NCBI GenBank assembly: GCA_027186245.1
Contig: CP114492.1
Location: 1,619,501 to 1,683,500 of the forward strand
DNA from: Coriaria nepalensis
Taxonomy: Eukaryota; Streptophyta; Magnoliopsida; Cucurbitales; Coriariaceae
Length of the DNA: 64,000 nucleotides
Reading direction: 5' to 3'
Of this stretch, positions 37,789 through 50,974 are shown in pieces. Within the stretch, counting starts at the first letter, position 1; each line of letters begins with the position of its first letter. The notes below the pieces were generated by a model, which made no database searches, was not told where the DNA came from, and saw only the letters and a list, made by a program, of their open reading frames with translations. A program made the position numbers and the translations under genes.

Positions 37789-40700
37789 TCATTTTTCTTC
37801 ACTCAATTCTTGACAACGATGAAGATGAACTTGATGTGGACATGGCCGATACGGTTCACCTCGGCCCCACAGAACTTTAAGATCGCCTCTCTTCATCCCG
37901 ATTGCCAGAAAAGTACCTAAATCAATCAATGGGTGTGAAAATCTTTGTATCGAGCACATTTTAAGATAAATTAATATGATCTCGGGTGTATTAACGAATC
38001 TGGTTTACTATAGTGTCTTCGAAAAAAGAGAGAAAACTTACCGAGTGTGAAAGGAACTATATAAAGAAGAGCCGGCTGCCCATGTCCGTCCATTAAGTTT
38101 AATGCTACATAAGTAATCAGAAGACCTGCCAAAGGTTTCGAAAAATTACAAATATGCCATTCCGGGGAGAGGACACCAAAAAGGAAAAAGCAAAACCCGA
38201 ACACCATATGGCAAGAGAGTCTTACCTAATCCATATGCGAGCATAGCCCACAAGAAGTAGCCTGCTCGGAGAGTCTTATTTGCTAGCCAATCATATCTTC
38301 AAAAAATAATAATAATAATAAACATATACAGGATAATGTCAAATGACAATTTTGATTCATTCAAAATATGTTTTTCTATTTCGTAAATCTTGAACCTGAG
38401 GGAGAAAGCTATCAAAAGACCAGGCAAAAGGATGTCTCCAAATCCTATGATGCTGTAACCACCCCATGGATCAAACATGCGCGGAATCTTCAACAGCATT
38501 GGGATTCCATCCTGTCCGCTTTTATCACCACGAGCTACCTATATATTCAGAGAGATGTTTTAAAAAAATAAAAAATAAAACAATGTTGAGAATTTGGAAA
38601 GTTTTTTATGATTCGGAAGATTTATAAGAGATGTTAAGATGATTTTACTTACCACAATCATTACACTTTCATGGAACAATTTCTTAGAGACGAACACCCA
38701 GAATATGTCGTACAAGAAGGCGCAACTGAGGAGAACCGTTCCGACCTGATGAAAAGTCATTATCAAGTCAAGTGAGAAAGATATTTTTTGTTCTTATATA
38801 TATACACACGTGTATATATAAATGTATAAAACTGAATTGCTACCTTGAGATTTGGTATACGAACAAGTTGAAGAACTGTGATTATCAATGCAATTCCCTG
38901 ATTGTAACCCACAAAAAAAAAGGGGGAAGAGGGGGGTTAGATTCTGGCTCATGTAGTGAACTTTGGTTTTTAATGCTCAAGTGAATTTTAATCAAGGAAT
39001 AATTTTTTTTCTTACAAGGATGTCTTGACCGATCCAAGCAAAGGACCCAGTCCGATAAATTGCCCAAACAATAGCAAATGCAATGCAAAAAGGAGAAACA
39101 GCTAAAGTGAGGTAAGAGATAGCACCAAAGAAAGGCACTCTAACATATGATTCTTCTCCGGCTTGTTTTAAACATCTGCACGAATACACTCATATAAGAA
39201 AAAACCAAACTTCAAAGAAAAAAAACAAAGAAAAACAAAAATAAAATCCGAAAGCTATATATATGCTAATCAACTGGTAAGAATTTCGTTGCTGATACCT
39301 TGACAATACAGCAACCAAGCAAGTTTGTAAACCCTGAAAATTTTAAGATACTACGAAGTTAAAATGAAATTGAGGAGGAGAAAAATATGTAAGGAAAAAA
39401 AAAAAGGATTGTTATTTGTGATAATTAGGATCGCGGTTGGAAGTATTTACCTCTACACCACCTATGCAGAAAAGAATAACCAAGAGCTCGACGAACCAGT
39501 AGGACATAAGCTTATAGATCAAAACCAAGAAGCAAGAAGCAAGAAGAACAAAGAGGACCGCTGATGCGGTGCTGACGTCAACAACACCAGTGGGGCCCAT
39601 GTCATCATCGATATGAATATCATCTGCAACATCCTATAGGAAACAAGACAGATATTTTCAGCCACAAATTGATCACCAGAACTTTTTTTTTTCTTTTTTT
39701 CCTAGTGAAGATTGAGAAAAAAAGGTGACCTTAAGGAGCTTGTCATTTTCAATGGCTGCTTTCCGGGCAGTCCATGCAGACCAATAGGATGCACATAATA
39801 TTGTACCAACAGCCATTAACCATAAAAATACTTCCGCTATGTCCACTACAGGTCTCCTTGGAGAATATAGCTGCACAGAAACTGCAGAAAAAAAGGGTCA
39901 ACAAGAGAGATAAGATCAGAAGAGTAAGATGTTTTTCAAGTACCAAGTTTTATGTTTAAGAAGTAAGGAAAAAGAATAATAAACAGGGAGAGAGATACCA
40001 GATGCATTAGTCATTAGCATCTTCTCCAAGCTTGTCCCCGCATCTTGTGGGAGCATAACAGCAGGAATGTGTATATCCAAATCAGTTTCATCAGGTTCAC
40101 AAACCATCTTGTAAAGCTCTGAAGTTGATATAAAGAAAAGTCAATTTAATGAACATAGTTTTTTTTCTTTTTTCTTTTCCTTCTTTTCTTTTGGACTTTG
40201 ATCTAGTCTCAAAAAGATCCAAATAAGTCCTTCAATGATACTTGACGGCACGGACATATTGGGTCAAATTTACATCCACTAAGTTAAAGGGATGGTTAGA
40301 TCCAAAACCTAGTTTTGTTATACCATTAAGGTTGCGGATGGAACCTTTATGTAAAAATTCCAATTGGAAAAAATTCCAAAACCTACTGTAAAAATTCTAG
40401 TTTGTCGCCATCCTTGATCCAAATGCAAAATCCAATTTCTCAGAATCTAATCGAGCTATGGTTTATTCAAACTTCAATTTACTCAAACTACAATCCAATT
40501 GTTCCACCAAAATGCACAATAAACCAACCAACCCTTGGTGTCGATAAAATTAGTACTAAAAACTCGTGAAAAAGTGCACTTCCTTTTTTTTTTTTTTCTC
40601 TTAATAATTTTAGTTACCATATAGTAAATCCTTATTTTATTATACTCCAACACATTCTTCACAATGCAACAAAGAAGCAAATTACTCAATTACCCTTCTG

Positions 40701-41878
40701 GTTATTGATGATGAGAACAGCAGAAGCGCCAGCTGATTCTGCGATATTTGTTTTGGCTGTGAATTTGCAGTGACCCCTATCAACCATGATGACATCTCCA
40801 GAAAGCTAGAAATACCCAAAAACATTAATAAATAAGAGATGATCCAATTAAAGTATGTTATTCAGTTAAAGAAAAAGAAAAAAAATTAAATACCTTGCTC
40901 CTAAGGGGATTACAACAATCACGGGGGTTAGAAAGGGTTAAATGCGTTTGGTTTGCATTTTTCTCCTTCGATACAATTGTGGTTCCGAATCGAGCACCTA
41001 CGCCTACAAATTCTCGGTCTTCTCTGCCATTAATCCATGTTTGAACTTTTACCTAACAACAAAAGATATGCAAGTAATTCAATTGGATGAGATTAATAGT
41101 GTTAAAACGAAATTGAATAAAGAATATCACTTGAAAGAGGCTTCATTTAAGCCAAACTAAACTAACCTTTTTTTCTCAACAAAATCACAAGCATGGAGCT
41201 TCAAAGGGACCCATTAAAGTAGAAAGTAAATGCTACTCAATTTACTCTCTATTTATGAATCGTATTGCAGAAGATTTTTCTTTAAATTTTTTCCTTTAAA
41301 AGAGAAGACCAAAATTATGACCCTGAAAACTGGAAAGCTTTTTCTATGATCTACATATCCTCCTTATAGCTCCTCCAAAACTAGACTAGACTAGACTACC
41401 CAAGACAGCTTTTCCATAGAAACTTCTTAAGCTTATTAATAGTATGTGCAGAAATGATACTGAGATACAGAATGCAGTAAGTTAAAGTTTCTGAAGGGAA
41501 TTTTGATGACTCAATTGTCTTGATGATAGACAAAATCAACTAAAAAAGTAGACAGAGCTAGACAATACCAAGTCATACTGTGCAATTTCGAGTTGTTATC
41601 AGATCCATCATCCTTTCCCAATAAATAAATTTTAACATCCAAAATTAGAAACCCCAGATGAAGAAACAGTCAAGCAAGACCCAGTAGCTGAATCTAACAT
41701 CAATTTTTTTTTTTTTTTTCCAACTTACCAGAACAAAATCGTTCTCACACCCAGGCTTCTTGGGAGTTAATTCATCGTCGTGAACTATATCTCCAGCTGC
41801 GACAAAGCAAGGATGACAGACCAGTAGACACACAGCTAATAAAACAAGTCCAAACCAGCAAAGCTTCTTAAAATCCAT
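37789..41878 (-). CDS. Signal peptide peptidase-like aspartyl protease with PA domain (SPPL)
   Basis: Fourteen exons on the minus strand sum to 1644 bases (547 codons): 41878-41729, 41052-40894, 40805-40694, 40118-39999, 39881-39730, 39633-39451, 39333-39299, 39175-39016, 38897-38844, 38745-38653, 38538-38396, 38296-38226, 38125-38042, 37916-37789. A signal peptide (residues 1-28, [19 protein letters not shown]) is followed by a lumenal PA domain ([20 protein letters not shown]). Multiple membrane helices follow, with the two catalytic aspartates in FLYD (Asp388) and IGFGD (Asp441) and the PAL motif at 495-497. These enzymes cut within membranes, clearing signal peptides or type II proteins in endosomes or Golgi. 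The syntenic Arabidopsis gene, from memory, is SPPL2 (At1g63690), about 540 residues. All catalytic motifs are intact. Confidence 0.95.
40130..40680. other. Intron 3 of the SPPL gene, probably with a repeat insertion
   Basis: At 575 bases this is among the longer introns of the gene. Part of it (about 40200-40400, including AAGTCCTTCAATGATACTTG) reads like dispersed repeat sequence rather than normal intron, but I cannot place its ends. Confidence 0.3.
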
Positions 41879-44023
41879 GGATTTTCTCTTGTGAGCTTCC
41901 CACCTCCTAAATTATAAGAACCCTTTTGGATATTCTCCCTCTGCATACCAGAGAGAGTGAGAGAGAAGTTCTTGCTTGCTCTTAGGTGAGAGAAAGTAGA
42001 AAACAATTAAGAAGATTTGATAATGGTTGGAAAAATAAAATAAAAAAGTTGCTTTTTAAAATCCCACTCAAACTAGACACACTTTCTCTTTCTGTCCGCA
42101 GTGGTAATAAATAAATTAATGCTGTCAGGAAAAACCAAGAGAGCGCAAACGATGTCGTTATAATCGTTATCTTCTTGATGGTCTTCTTTTTCATTCTAGC
42201 GATGTTCTATCCATTTTCCACGACCAAAAAAAGCCTGCCATGTTTTCTCCTTAATTTTTTTAAAAAAATAATTAATTTATTAAATTAAACTATAAGTTTT
42301 TTACTGGGGTTGTTGTCGGAAGTTGACATCACTAACCGGATTTTCCAACTGCCGTTGACCCGAACAGTTGAAAACCGCGGGAAACATGGCTTACTATGTG
42401 TGTATATGTATATACGTATATACACATTACACTCAATTTTAACATATACAAGTTAATATGTTAATGCCTGATTTTCTAAGCTCTGAAAATAATATTATTT
42501 TTTAATAGCCACCAATGCTTGAGACTTCACTTTGAAATTTTCATCATTTTACATAGTGCTCATATAAAATGACCACTTCTCATCCTCATCATCAATTAAA
42601 AAAAAAAATTATAAGAAAAGATTTAGATAACATATGATTAGGTAAAAAGATTATATATCAATATGGCATAAACAAATTAAAAAAGATGAGAAGTAAAAAT
42701 ATCCGTCTATTATAGAATCATATATCTTAAATCTTGAAATTTATTTAAGAAAATAACAATCCGTATTTTAACCGTAGGAAATAAATTTCTAAAACTTTTA
42801 CCTAAATTAAGTATGATATCTTTATGAATAAAACCTATAAAATCCAAAACTAACATCCTAGTAAAAGTTTTCGGAAATATTACAACAAAAAATATGATTA
42901 GTATTTTATTCATCATCTTTATTTTCATATACTTTAAACTTGACATGACCAAAAATACTATTGAAACTATTGTTTGGCTGAAAAATCTTTAAAGGTTAAC
43001 TATGGATAAAAGAAATATAAAGGTCATTATTAAAGACTTAAGATTCAGTAAAGCCGAAAAAATCTCTCAAAATAAGTAGTGAATCTCAAAGAGGAAAAAA
43101 AAAACAAAAAGAGGGGTCAAATCGCAATAAACGCAATTGTGGGAGAATAAAAATGTAACGAATTAATTCAAAGGCATGAATGAGTCTGAGAACAAAACAA
43201 ATACAAAAGTGGGGTATTTTCAAACTTGGTCACTATTAATTTTATTTATTTATTTTGGTTTTAGCCCCTAAATCCTCGACATGTAATTAATTGCTCCAAA
43301 AGGGTCCATGTTCTTCTGTTGAACAGACCAACCATGTGGCAAAAGAAAAACCAAAGCATGTGGTAATGTTTCTCATACGTTAGCACAAAATACCCACAAA
43401 CACACTCAAAACTTACTGTAGGGGACTGATGGGTCCCATATGGCAGGTCCCACTTTTTGTCTCTTACACGGGTTAATGTTATATACACCTTCTACAACCC
43501 ATAGGGCAACTTGCACTTAGGGAAGTCTTAGAACAAGAAGTTAGAAGAAACACGAGAAGATTGCTAAGCTTTAACCAAATGAGGCCAAGTTTTTTCGCAG
43601 GTTAAAAAATATGCATCTTTCTATTTGATAGTTATCAGCTTTCCACTAAAAACTATTTGCTTCCATCATAGCTGCAAATTTTCACACTAATCTCAAACCT
43701 GCAAAAAGAAAGAAAATTGGAAAAAATATGTATATTCAATTCACTATGAAAGAAGCAAATAATCTGCATTAGATAAATCTCAGGTAGATCTAGTAATTCC
43801 GTACCATTGACATCTTTATTAGGGAGCTCCGCCGATTTCCCATAATTTTTAAAGTACATTAATGCTTTCTACCGGACCAGTGAAATCCCCATCATGTTCT
43901 TATGTCTCTTGGCTCAACCAGGGAAACGATCCATTTCTTAAGAGCAATTGGCTTAATCTGGTTTATAGCTCCATATAAGGGTATGTTTTCAACATCTTTC
44001 TACACTCCATTTCAGAAACTACA
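41879..44023. other. Promoter of SPPL and spacer to MurE
   Basis: No gene is seen. 41880-42000 is the presumed SPPL leader on the minus strand, with GA/CT-rich sequence at 41938-41995. An 18-base perfect palindrome made of TGTATATAC and its complement lies at 42407-42424. From 42480 on it is ordinary AT-rich DNA; 43500-44023 probably includes the 3' UTR of MurE. Confidence 0.5.
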
Positions 44024-47000
44024 TCAGTGACTCTCTGGTAACCTGCATCGTTATGGAAATAAGAAACTATAATTATCCAACACAATATCTATATAGCCAT
44101 TGAAATATCATATAGAGGCACATAAAAATAAAAAAATTTAGATTTCAGTTTATTACCCAGATTTCAGTTTCTGTTGCTTATGTTCTAAAAACCAGTTATA
44201 CATTCGTGTTAAACAGTGTATTAACTTACCGCCATGGAAATTCACTTGTGTCTATTCCAGCTTGGTGGAGTTCATCGACATATTGCAATGCTTCCCGGCA
44301 CTCTTCCCGATCATCAAAGAACTCTTTTTTCTCACCTTCTATCTGATATGTTTCATGACCTTTGCCAGCAACCACCTATATTAGATTATCACATGAGATT
44401 TTGACAAAGAATAACCTATTTGCTCTTACCCTGAATAAGGGTATCTTCTCAACAATTGCTCCCCCCATGAACTTTAATTTGCGATTTGACAACTCTCTTT
44501 TCAATGAATTCCAATGAATATATTCCTCAAGGTATAAGTCGATGAGAGTTTTGAATACTTACAACCATATCACCTTCCTCTCCCATGGCAACAGCAGCCC
44601 GAACTGCTACTCGCCTTATATCATGCAGGAAAAGCCTATGACCATTTGGAAGAGGCGGATAGTAATCATTCTCTCCATGTTTTAAATAATCTTGCATTGT
44701 CCATCCCACTCCAGCCAACATATCATCCAAAATGTCCACTGATGATAGAGTGAAGAACACTATTAAGCCTTAGAGTTTCAAGATCCAGAAGAAATTACTT
44801 TATTCTAAAATATGGCCTCTATGGTTGGTTACGCATATATAATACAAGTATACATACATGGATCTTCGTTCTTTGGATTGTCTGAGGTCAGAAGTGTAAC
44901 ATCACTTTTATCTGTTGCAATTTTGGTCATCATGGGTCTTTTCCCTCTATCACTCTCTCCAGCACAGCCAAAAACTTTTGACAAAAGAATAAAAAAAGTG
45001 TTCAGATAAGAACGGGATAATATTAGAGCATAACTTACGCATGCCCAATAATTTCAGATCCCAGAAGGCAGTAAGACAACCTTTTCTAATAGGTAAAGTA
45101 AATATGAGACACATGCAAGAATCCTTAAACACATTGATAAAAACATAAACACTTGTTTGAATAGTATTTTAGAATACAACTTATACAGTTCCCACAAAGC
45201 ATAGGCAAAAGCACAAATTAATAAATTCAGTTTGACACAATAATTAAAATCCCAGTTTAACAAAACTTCAGATTAAAAACTGCTAAAGCAAACTGGCTCT
45301 AATAGTGAAGAAGAAAAATGAATAAGCTTACCAGTGATAATTCTCCCTGCCCCAAGCTCCCTTACAGAATCAAGCAATCTAGACAAGGCATCAGGAGTAT
45401 GAGCATAGTCCACAATCACACCAAAAGCTTGTTCCTCGTCTATCAACTCACACCTCCCCGGAACCGCATCAACCTCTTCAATCCCTCTAACAATATCCTC
45501 CAAAGGCGCTCCAACTGCAATCCCGACCGCCACTGCTGCAAGAATATTGTAAATATTATGCCTCCCGAGCAATCCCGAAGATATCTCCAAAATCCCATGA
45601 GGCGTATTAACCAAAACCTGAGTCTCAAACAAAGAAAGCTCAAACTTCAATGGGTGAACATCTGCTTCTTTATTCTCCATAGCATATGTCACAAGAGGCA
45701 CATCTAAGTTCCCTTGCTCGATGAAAAACAGAGCATTTGGGTCATCAATATTAACAACCTTTCTATGCCGCTCAGGGTCCACCATCCTCGAAAAAAGCTT
45801 CAACTTAGCATCTCTATACTCTTCGTCGATCTCGTGGAAATCCAAATGATCCCTAGTCAAGTTTGTGAAAACTGCTATATCAAAATCGACCTCATTGCAC
45901 CGCCCCTGTGCCAGTCCGTGAGATGAAGCCTCCATTACAACCGCCTCCGTCCCATTATGGAGCATCTTAGCCATTAGATTTTGAACCAAAACAGCATCTG
46001 GGGTCGTGTTTGGCGACTCCAATTTATTATCCCCATGAATATAATATGCTACGGAACTTAACATTCCAGTTCTTGTTCCCATAGCTTCATACATTCCTTT
46101 TATCAAATAAGCTGTTGTAGTTTTCCCATTTGTTCCAGTTATCCCAATAACGGCCATATTCTTTGATGGGTATCTATAGAAAGCAGCAGCTAAGGCAGGA
46201 AGAACCAAATTGGTATCTTCCACAATAACTAAAGCTTTACACCCTAGAGTTTCCTCTATATCTATCTCTTTACTAGCTACAACAGCTATGGCTCCTCTCT
46301 TATCAGCTTCTGTCAAATATAAATGCCCATCTGTTTTTCTTCCAACACAACATACAAATAAGTCTCCGGAATTAACCACTCTAGAGTCGTGCTGGATTCC
46401 TGAAATTTCGACCTCTAGATCACCGTAAACAGAAATCGGAACAACTTTGCTCTCATCTAAAAGCTCGGCTAAAGTGATTTTGAACTTAGGTTCTATAATT
46501 CGAGGTTTAACTTTTCCATAGCTATCAAAATCTAAATCAAATGAGGAGTTTAAAGATGAAGACGATAAAGTGCTGTTTTGATTTTCCAATTCACTCACCT
46601 CCTCGTCCAAATTCTCCGATTTGTCTTCTTCTTCACCTTCCTCGTCCTCGGAAATTACTGTAAGGCCCTGAAGCTCGCTAATCTCCTCTAAATCAACGAC
46701 CTCTTCAGGCTCTAACTCTTCGATTCCTTCTTCTACGTTTTCCTTTGCTGGCTTCTCCTTTTTAGGGTTCGGTTTAAGAAGGCCCTGTTTTACGAACTCC
46801 TTGCGCTTTAACGCGATAGCTTTGTCAATTTCGCTGAACAAATCGTCGCCGGAGTTTTCTGAATATAAAGAGTCTGGATTATCCGGAGCGTCTTCTACGT
46901 CAACAATGGCGGCGAGGAAGGTGGACTGGTGCTTCTTGTAATCCTCCTCTTGGAGCTTCCGAGCTCGAGCAGCTTGGCGATAAATTTGCTGAAACTTGGA

Positions 47001-47216
47001 CACTCCGTGTCCGGAATCTTCCGGAGCTTCAGGAGGGTCATCGTCTGCCGGGTCAGGGTAGAACTTACCGTCCGGTCCAATTGCGGAAGGAGGTGGAGGT
47101 CGACGAGTCCGAGATACGAGAAAGAGGCTAGTCTGAATTCGAGGTTTAGGAGAGAGAAATTTCGGATGAGGAGATGGAAATGAAGGAAGTGAAAGAGAGG
47201 TGAAGGTGAAAGCCAT
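44024..47216 (-). CDS. MURE: Plastid MurE-like protein (Mur ligase; PEP-associated protein 11)
   Basis: Five exons on the minus strand, 47216-45332, 44974-44858, 44738-44563, 44375-44230 and 44042-44024, total 2343 bases (780 codons). The last exon codes only the final residues, LPESH. Residues 1-45 are a Ser/Pro-rich plastid transit peptide. A plant-specific extension with an acidic stretch (160-210) comes before the Mur ligase core: [13 protein letters not shown], the ATP loop [11 protein letters not shown] (361-368 for GTNGKTTT), [41 protein letters not shown] and [10 protein letters not shown]. Bacterial MurE adds diaminopimelate to UDP-MurNAc-dipeptide; in mosses the plastid form acts in plastid division, while in flowering plants it is known as PAP11, part of the plastid RNA polymerase complex needed for greening. 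Recalled syntenic gene: At1g63680. Confidence 0.95.
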
Positions 47217-48038
47217 GAGAGAAGAGGCTCTCTCCCACAGCGAGAGAGTTTAGTTGCAGAGAGTTTAGTGAGTGAGAGGAGAAGAAGAAGAAGAAAGAGA
47301 GGGGTATGTAGAGGGGATAGGGGTAGTTGAATCCGAATTCAAAGGAATAAAACGGTGCGTTTAGGTGTTGGGCCGGGCCTGAACCAAATCTGTTAATCAA
47401 ATAAATTGGATTAAATTAAAACGCGCTAATATTTTTTTTATTATTTTTTTAAACGCTTTCTTCCCTCCCTCCCTCCTTAACGTGCGTGAAACATAACGGT
47501 CAGCTTCAACATCTAATGATAAAGCTAATTTCTGAAAAATATTTTGACGTGTTATATAACGGTATGAAATTGATATATATAATTAATATCGGGAACATTT
47601 AAGCTGGTTATTTAGTTGAGCTAGAGAATATGTGTAGCTTGAATTGAAAGGTTTCCATAAACAATGGAAAGGGAAATGCAGGAGTCACAGCTGACAATAA
47701 ATCATTGTTATCACAATTCCATTTTCGTTTCGTTCTCTCGTCCCTTTCATTTCACTTTCTCTCTCTTTCCCCTCACTCTCTTCTTCCTCTTCTTCCTCTT
47801 TTTCCTTTTTCTGTTTTAGTTTTTCTTTCTTACTGATCTGGGTCCATTTAGTTTCTTCTTCTTCCAAGGTAGAATGTAATCAGGTATCTCTCTCTCCCTC
47901 TTCTCTCTCCTTACATTTTTCATATTGATTTTGGGTCAATATTTGTGAATGTTGTTATTATTACCCATTTCAAAATTATAGATTTTTAACCTTTTCATGG
48001 CAATATCACCCAGAAAGTACAAAAATTCTTGAAATTCC
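47217..48038. promoter_or_regulatory. Shared divergent promoter between MurE (-) and the plant-specific gene (+)
   Basis: The two start codons are 822 bases apart and point away from each other. The MurE side has a GA-rich leader (47270-47305). The plus side has a strongly CT-rich leader (47740-47870) and a likely leader intron with donor CAG/GTATCT at 47883 and acceptor CCCAG at 48013. No TATA box is evident on either side. Confidence 0.5.
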
Positions 48039-49861
48039 ATGCTTAACAGAAGTTATAGCTCTGGTTTTTCTTTCTCAAGCAGAAACCAGAAGGCGGAGAG
48101 CACGGAAAATAACCTAATTCTCATCCCGGGTTCAATGTAAGTTTCCGGAAAATCAATTTCACATGCTTTCTAAATTCATATGAAACTTTTTTGATTCACA
48201 TGTTGGTATATGTTTCTTACATGACTGCTTTCAACTCTATATATATTTGTGAGCTAGGCAAGTAAGATGTTTTCCGAGCAGCCGAAAAAGATGAGGATTG
48301 ACGAAACAACTGAAGTGAATCCCATGAGAAAATCATCAGAAGGAATATCTAGATGTAAAAATCGGAGATTTTATGGCTGTAGAAATATCAGCTGTGTAGA
48401 TGATTATGCTCTACTCGATAAGAACAAGATTAATCATAAATCATCTGGTGAAATTTTCTGCTCAAACAAAGAGATATCTAAGAAACAAATTGAGGTCCCA
48501 AATTATCATTTCAATGAAAGGGCTGAATTGTCGAAAAGAATAGTGGATTTAAAGCCGAGCCCTACTAGCATTCATTATTGTGCTAAGTCATGTAATGAGC
48601 AGGGTAGTATGAAATGGGATTTTTGGTTAAGTCGTGTAATGAGAAAGATGAGATGTGTTATGAGGTTTGGAGGAAAAGAGCGGCGAATCCAGATTAGTAA
48701 ACAAGAAGATTATTTTCCGTCAAGAACTGTACAGAACTGGAGTAAACAGGGAAACAAGAAAATGGAGAAGATTGTGTGTCCTTCGGACTATGATGTTTTA
48801 CTTCCGAGAAATCATGAAGTTAGTCTTAGTTCTACTCCACTGATGAGATATTCCCCCTTTAGCCATGATCAAATATTCTATGAGAAAAACAAGTCCAAAC
48901 TTCAAAAAGAAGAGACAGAACGGTTGGAGTACAACGACAATGATCTACTGCTCAATAGCCCTGAAACCGAACCGGATAGGTTTGATCTAAGTCCTGAAGG
49001 TTTGCTTTTTCTCTGTTTCCATCTTGTCTATTTTAATTTTTTATTCAGTTAAGAGTCGATTTGTCTTAGCGTTTTTAGAACTATATTTTTGAAACTGGAA
49101 TCTTATTATAATGTAAGATTTGAATTGATTTAACTTGTTCAATTAAGAGAATAAATAAAATCGAAACTGGTTTTCACGAAAGAGCTGGACAAACTCAGCC
49201 TGAGTCAAATATTTGTTCGGATCAGATGATACATACAAGACCGGTCCCAGGAAAAGCTCTTCCTTTTCAACCGAACAATGTGAAGAAAATGTAAATTCAG
49301 AGTTCTCTGATCTTGTAACCGAGGTAAATGATTTTCAACCATTCATGTTCATCTGATATTTTTAATACACTAGTGTTTTATCTCATGTTTAATCCTTTCG
49401 TTTAGTGTTCGCGAAAAGATTCTAATTTTCCCCTGAAGGATAGCGAAATGCAGCTAAGCCCGGAAAGCAGTTATGAACTAGTGAAGTCCCGAGTTCTTAA
49501 AGTTGGACTTGATAGTAAGCTGGTTGGTGACTATACGGATGAAGTGATTGAAGAAGTAATACAATGTTATGTTAGATGTTCTTCTTCTAATTGGGTATCA
49601 TTGCTCGGAAGGAGATTAGAAGGATTCAATTTCGACGAGGTTATGATCGGAGAAGTGATGAGATGCTTGGATCGGGATTTGGTGCAGCAAATAACTGTAT
49701 GGACATTGGATGATCTTGTTGAAGAGGATTTGACAAAGAGATGTGGAGAATGGGGGAATTGTTTGGTTGATGTTGAAGATATAGTTGTCGAGATTTCGGA
49801 TTTTGTGTTGGAAGAATTGATAACCGAAACCGAAATCTGGGAGTTTTGTAATGGTTTCTGA
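48039..49861 (+). CDS. Plant-specific protein of unknown function (DUF3741/DUF4378-like; At1g63670-like by position)
   Basis: Four exons, 48039-48136, 48263-48999, 49226-49323 and 49406-49861, total 1389 bases (462 codons). The start reads MLNRSYSSGFSFSSRNQKAE; a later in-frame ATG at 48267 (MFSEQPKKMRID) is a possible alternative start. The middle is basic and low in known motifs (MKWDFWLSRVMRKMRCVMRF). The last exon is a conserved-looking acidic helical region (EVIEEVIQCYVRCSSSNWV, VEDIVVEISDFVLEELITE) like the C-terminal domain of DUF4378/TRM-type proteins, some of which bind TON1 at microtubules. The family assignment is tentative; gene order (next to MurE and the kinesin) matches Arabidopsis. 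No catalytic motif or membrane segment is seen. Confidence 0.7.
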
Positions 49862-50939
49862 AGCATCAAAATGAGCCATTTCTCATCACAGTATGGATTA
49901 TGGTGAATATTTACGCTTGTCTTTGTAAAAAGGAAAAAAATAAAAAAATAAATTTATTATATTATTATTATTTTTTCTTATGTAATAAGATACTGATTAT
50001 AAATTATGTAAAATATTATTATAAAAAAATTACACTCATAAATTTGCAAGGGATATATATGGATATATTTTTAAAGCTATTTAATTTACTTTTATTACTA
50101 TTTTTTATTTATTTATTTCTCGGTGAAATACAGAAAATATTTGATGCCAAAGCAATTCAAGTATTTTCTTGAATTCGAATTATTATAAAATCATCAGTCC
50201 AACTCGAGCTTCAAACATTTATTTTTATTTTTTATTTTTTTAAATTAATCAATGTCTGAAGAAATTATACCCAGATTTCTCCATCTTCTGCTTTACGCCC
50301 TAAATTCGCAGGGGGAAGAGAAAGTTTACTCAGTTCCGGCGGCGGATTGGTATTTCGACGCTGTAGTCGTGATAGACGACGATAATGGCGATGAAGATTG
50401 AAGATTGAAGATTGAAGACTGAGGATTGAAGATTGAAGAGGAAGAAGAGTATCCAGATAATGAGACCTGCTACCTACTAAAGCTTCATCGATAATGGAGA
50501 TCGTTGGAGAAGGTGAAGATTTATGAAAACCAACTTAGGGATTTCATCAATTTTGAAGCTTTTAACTTTTTTAACTTTTAAACTCTCATCTTAGCCGGCG
50601 GTGGATGAAGTCTTTTCCCGACGGTTTTGCAGCGCTTGCTGTAGAGACCCCCCATGGCGGGTTTTTAGAATCCGCTACCAGTGTCTCCATTTTTTAATAA
50701 TACGGGTACGCCCCGTGTATCTTTTAATATTACGGATGAACCCCTAGTTTGACGTGTGAAACTACAAAATAGTCCAAACAACTGTCGACATATACATTCT
50801 GTTTATTGAAATTTAAAAGTAACTATTATGCACTCTATTATTCCTTCTCACTCGTCCTCTATCAAAGTAACTTAAACATGGGGAAAGAAAAGAAAAAGTA
50901 TCGCAAGTTTTCGGAAAGATAAGAAAGAAAAAGACATCT

Positions 50940-50940
<1 letters not shown>
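49862..50940. other. 3' flank and spacer
   Basis: No gene is seen. A heptamer repeat of the type GATTGAA occurs about six times at 50393-50440. 50280-50700 is less AT-rich than its surroundings but has no credible open frame. Confidence 0.5.

Positions 50941-50974
<34 letters not shown>

Noticed and set aside
42407..42424. An 18-base perfect palindrome (TGTATATAC type)
   Set aside because: It is made of alternating T/A sequence and such palindromes are expected in AT-rich DNA; no gene or element depends on it.
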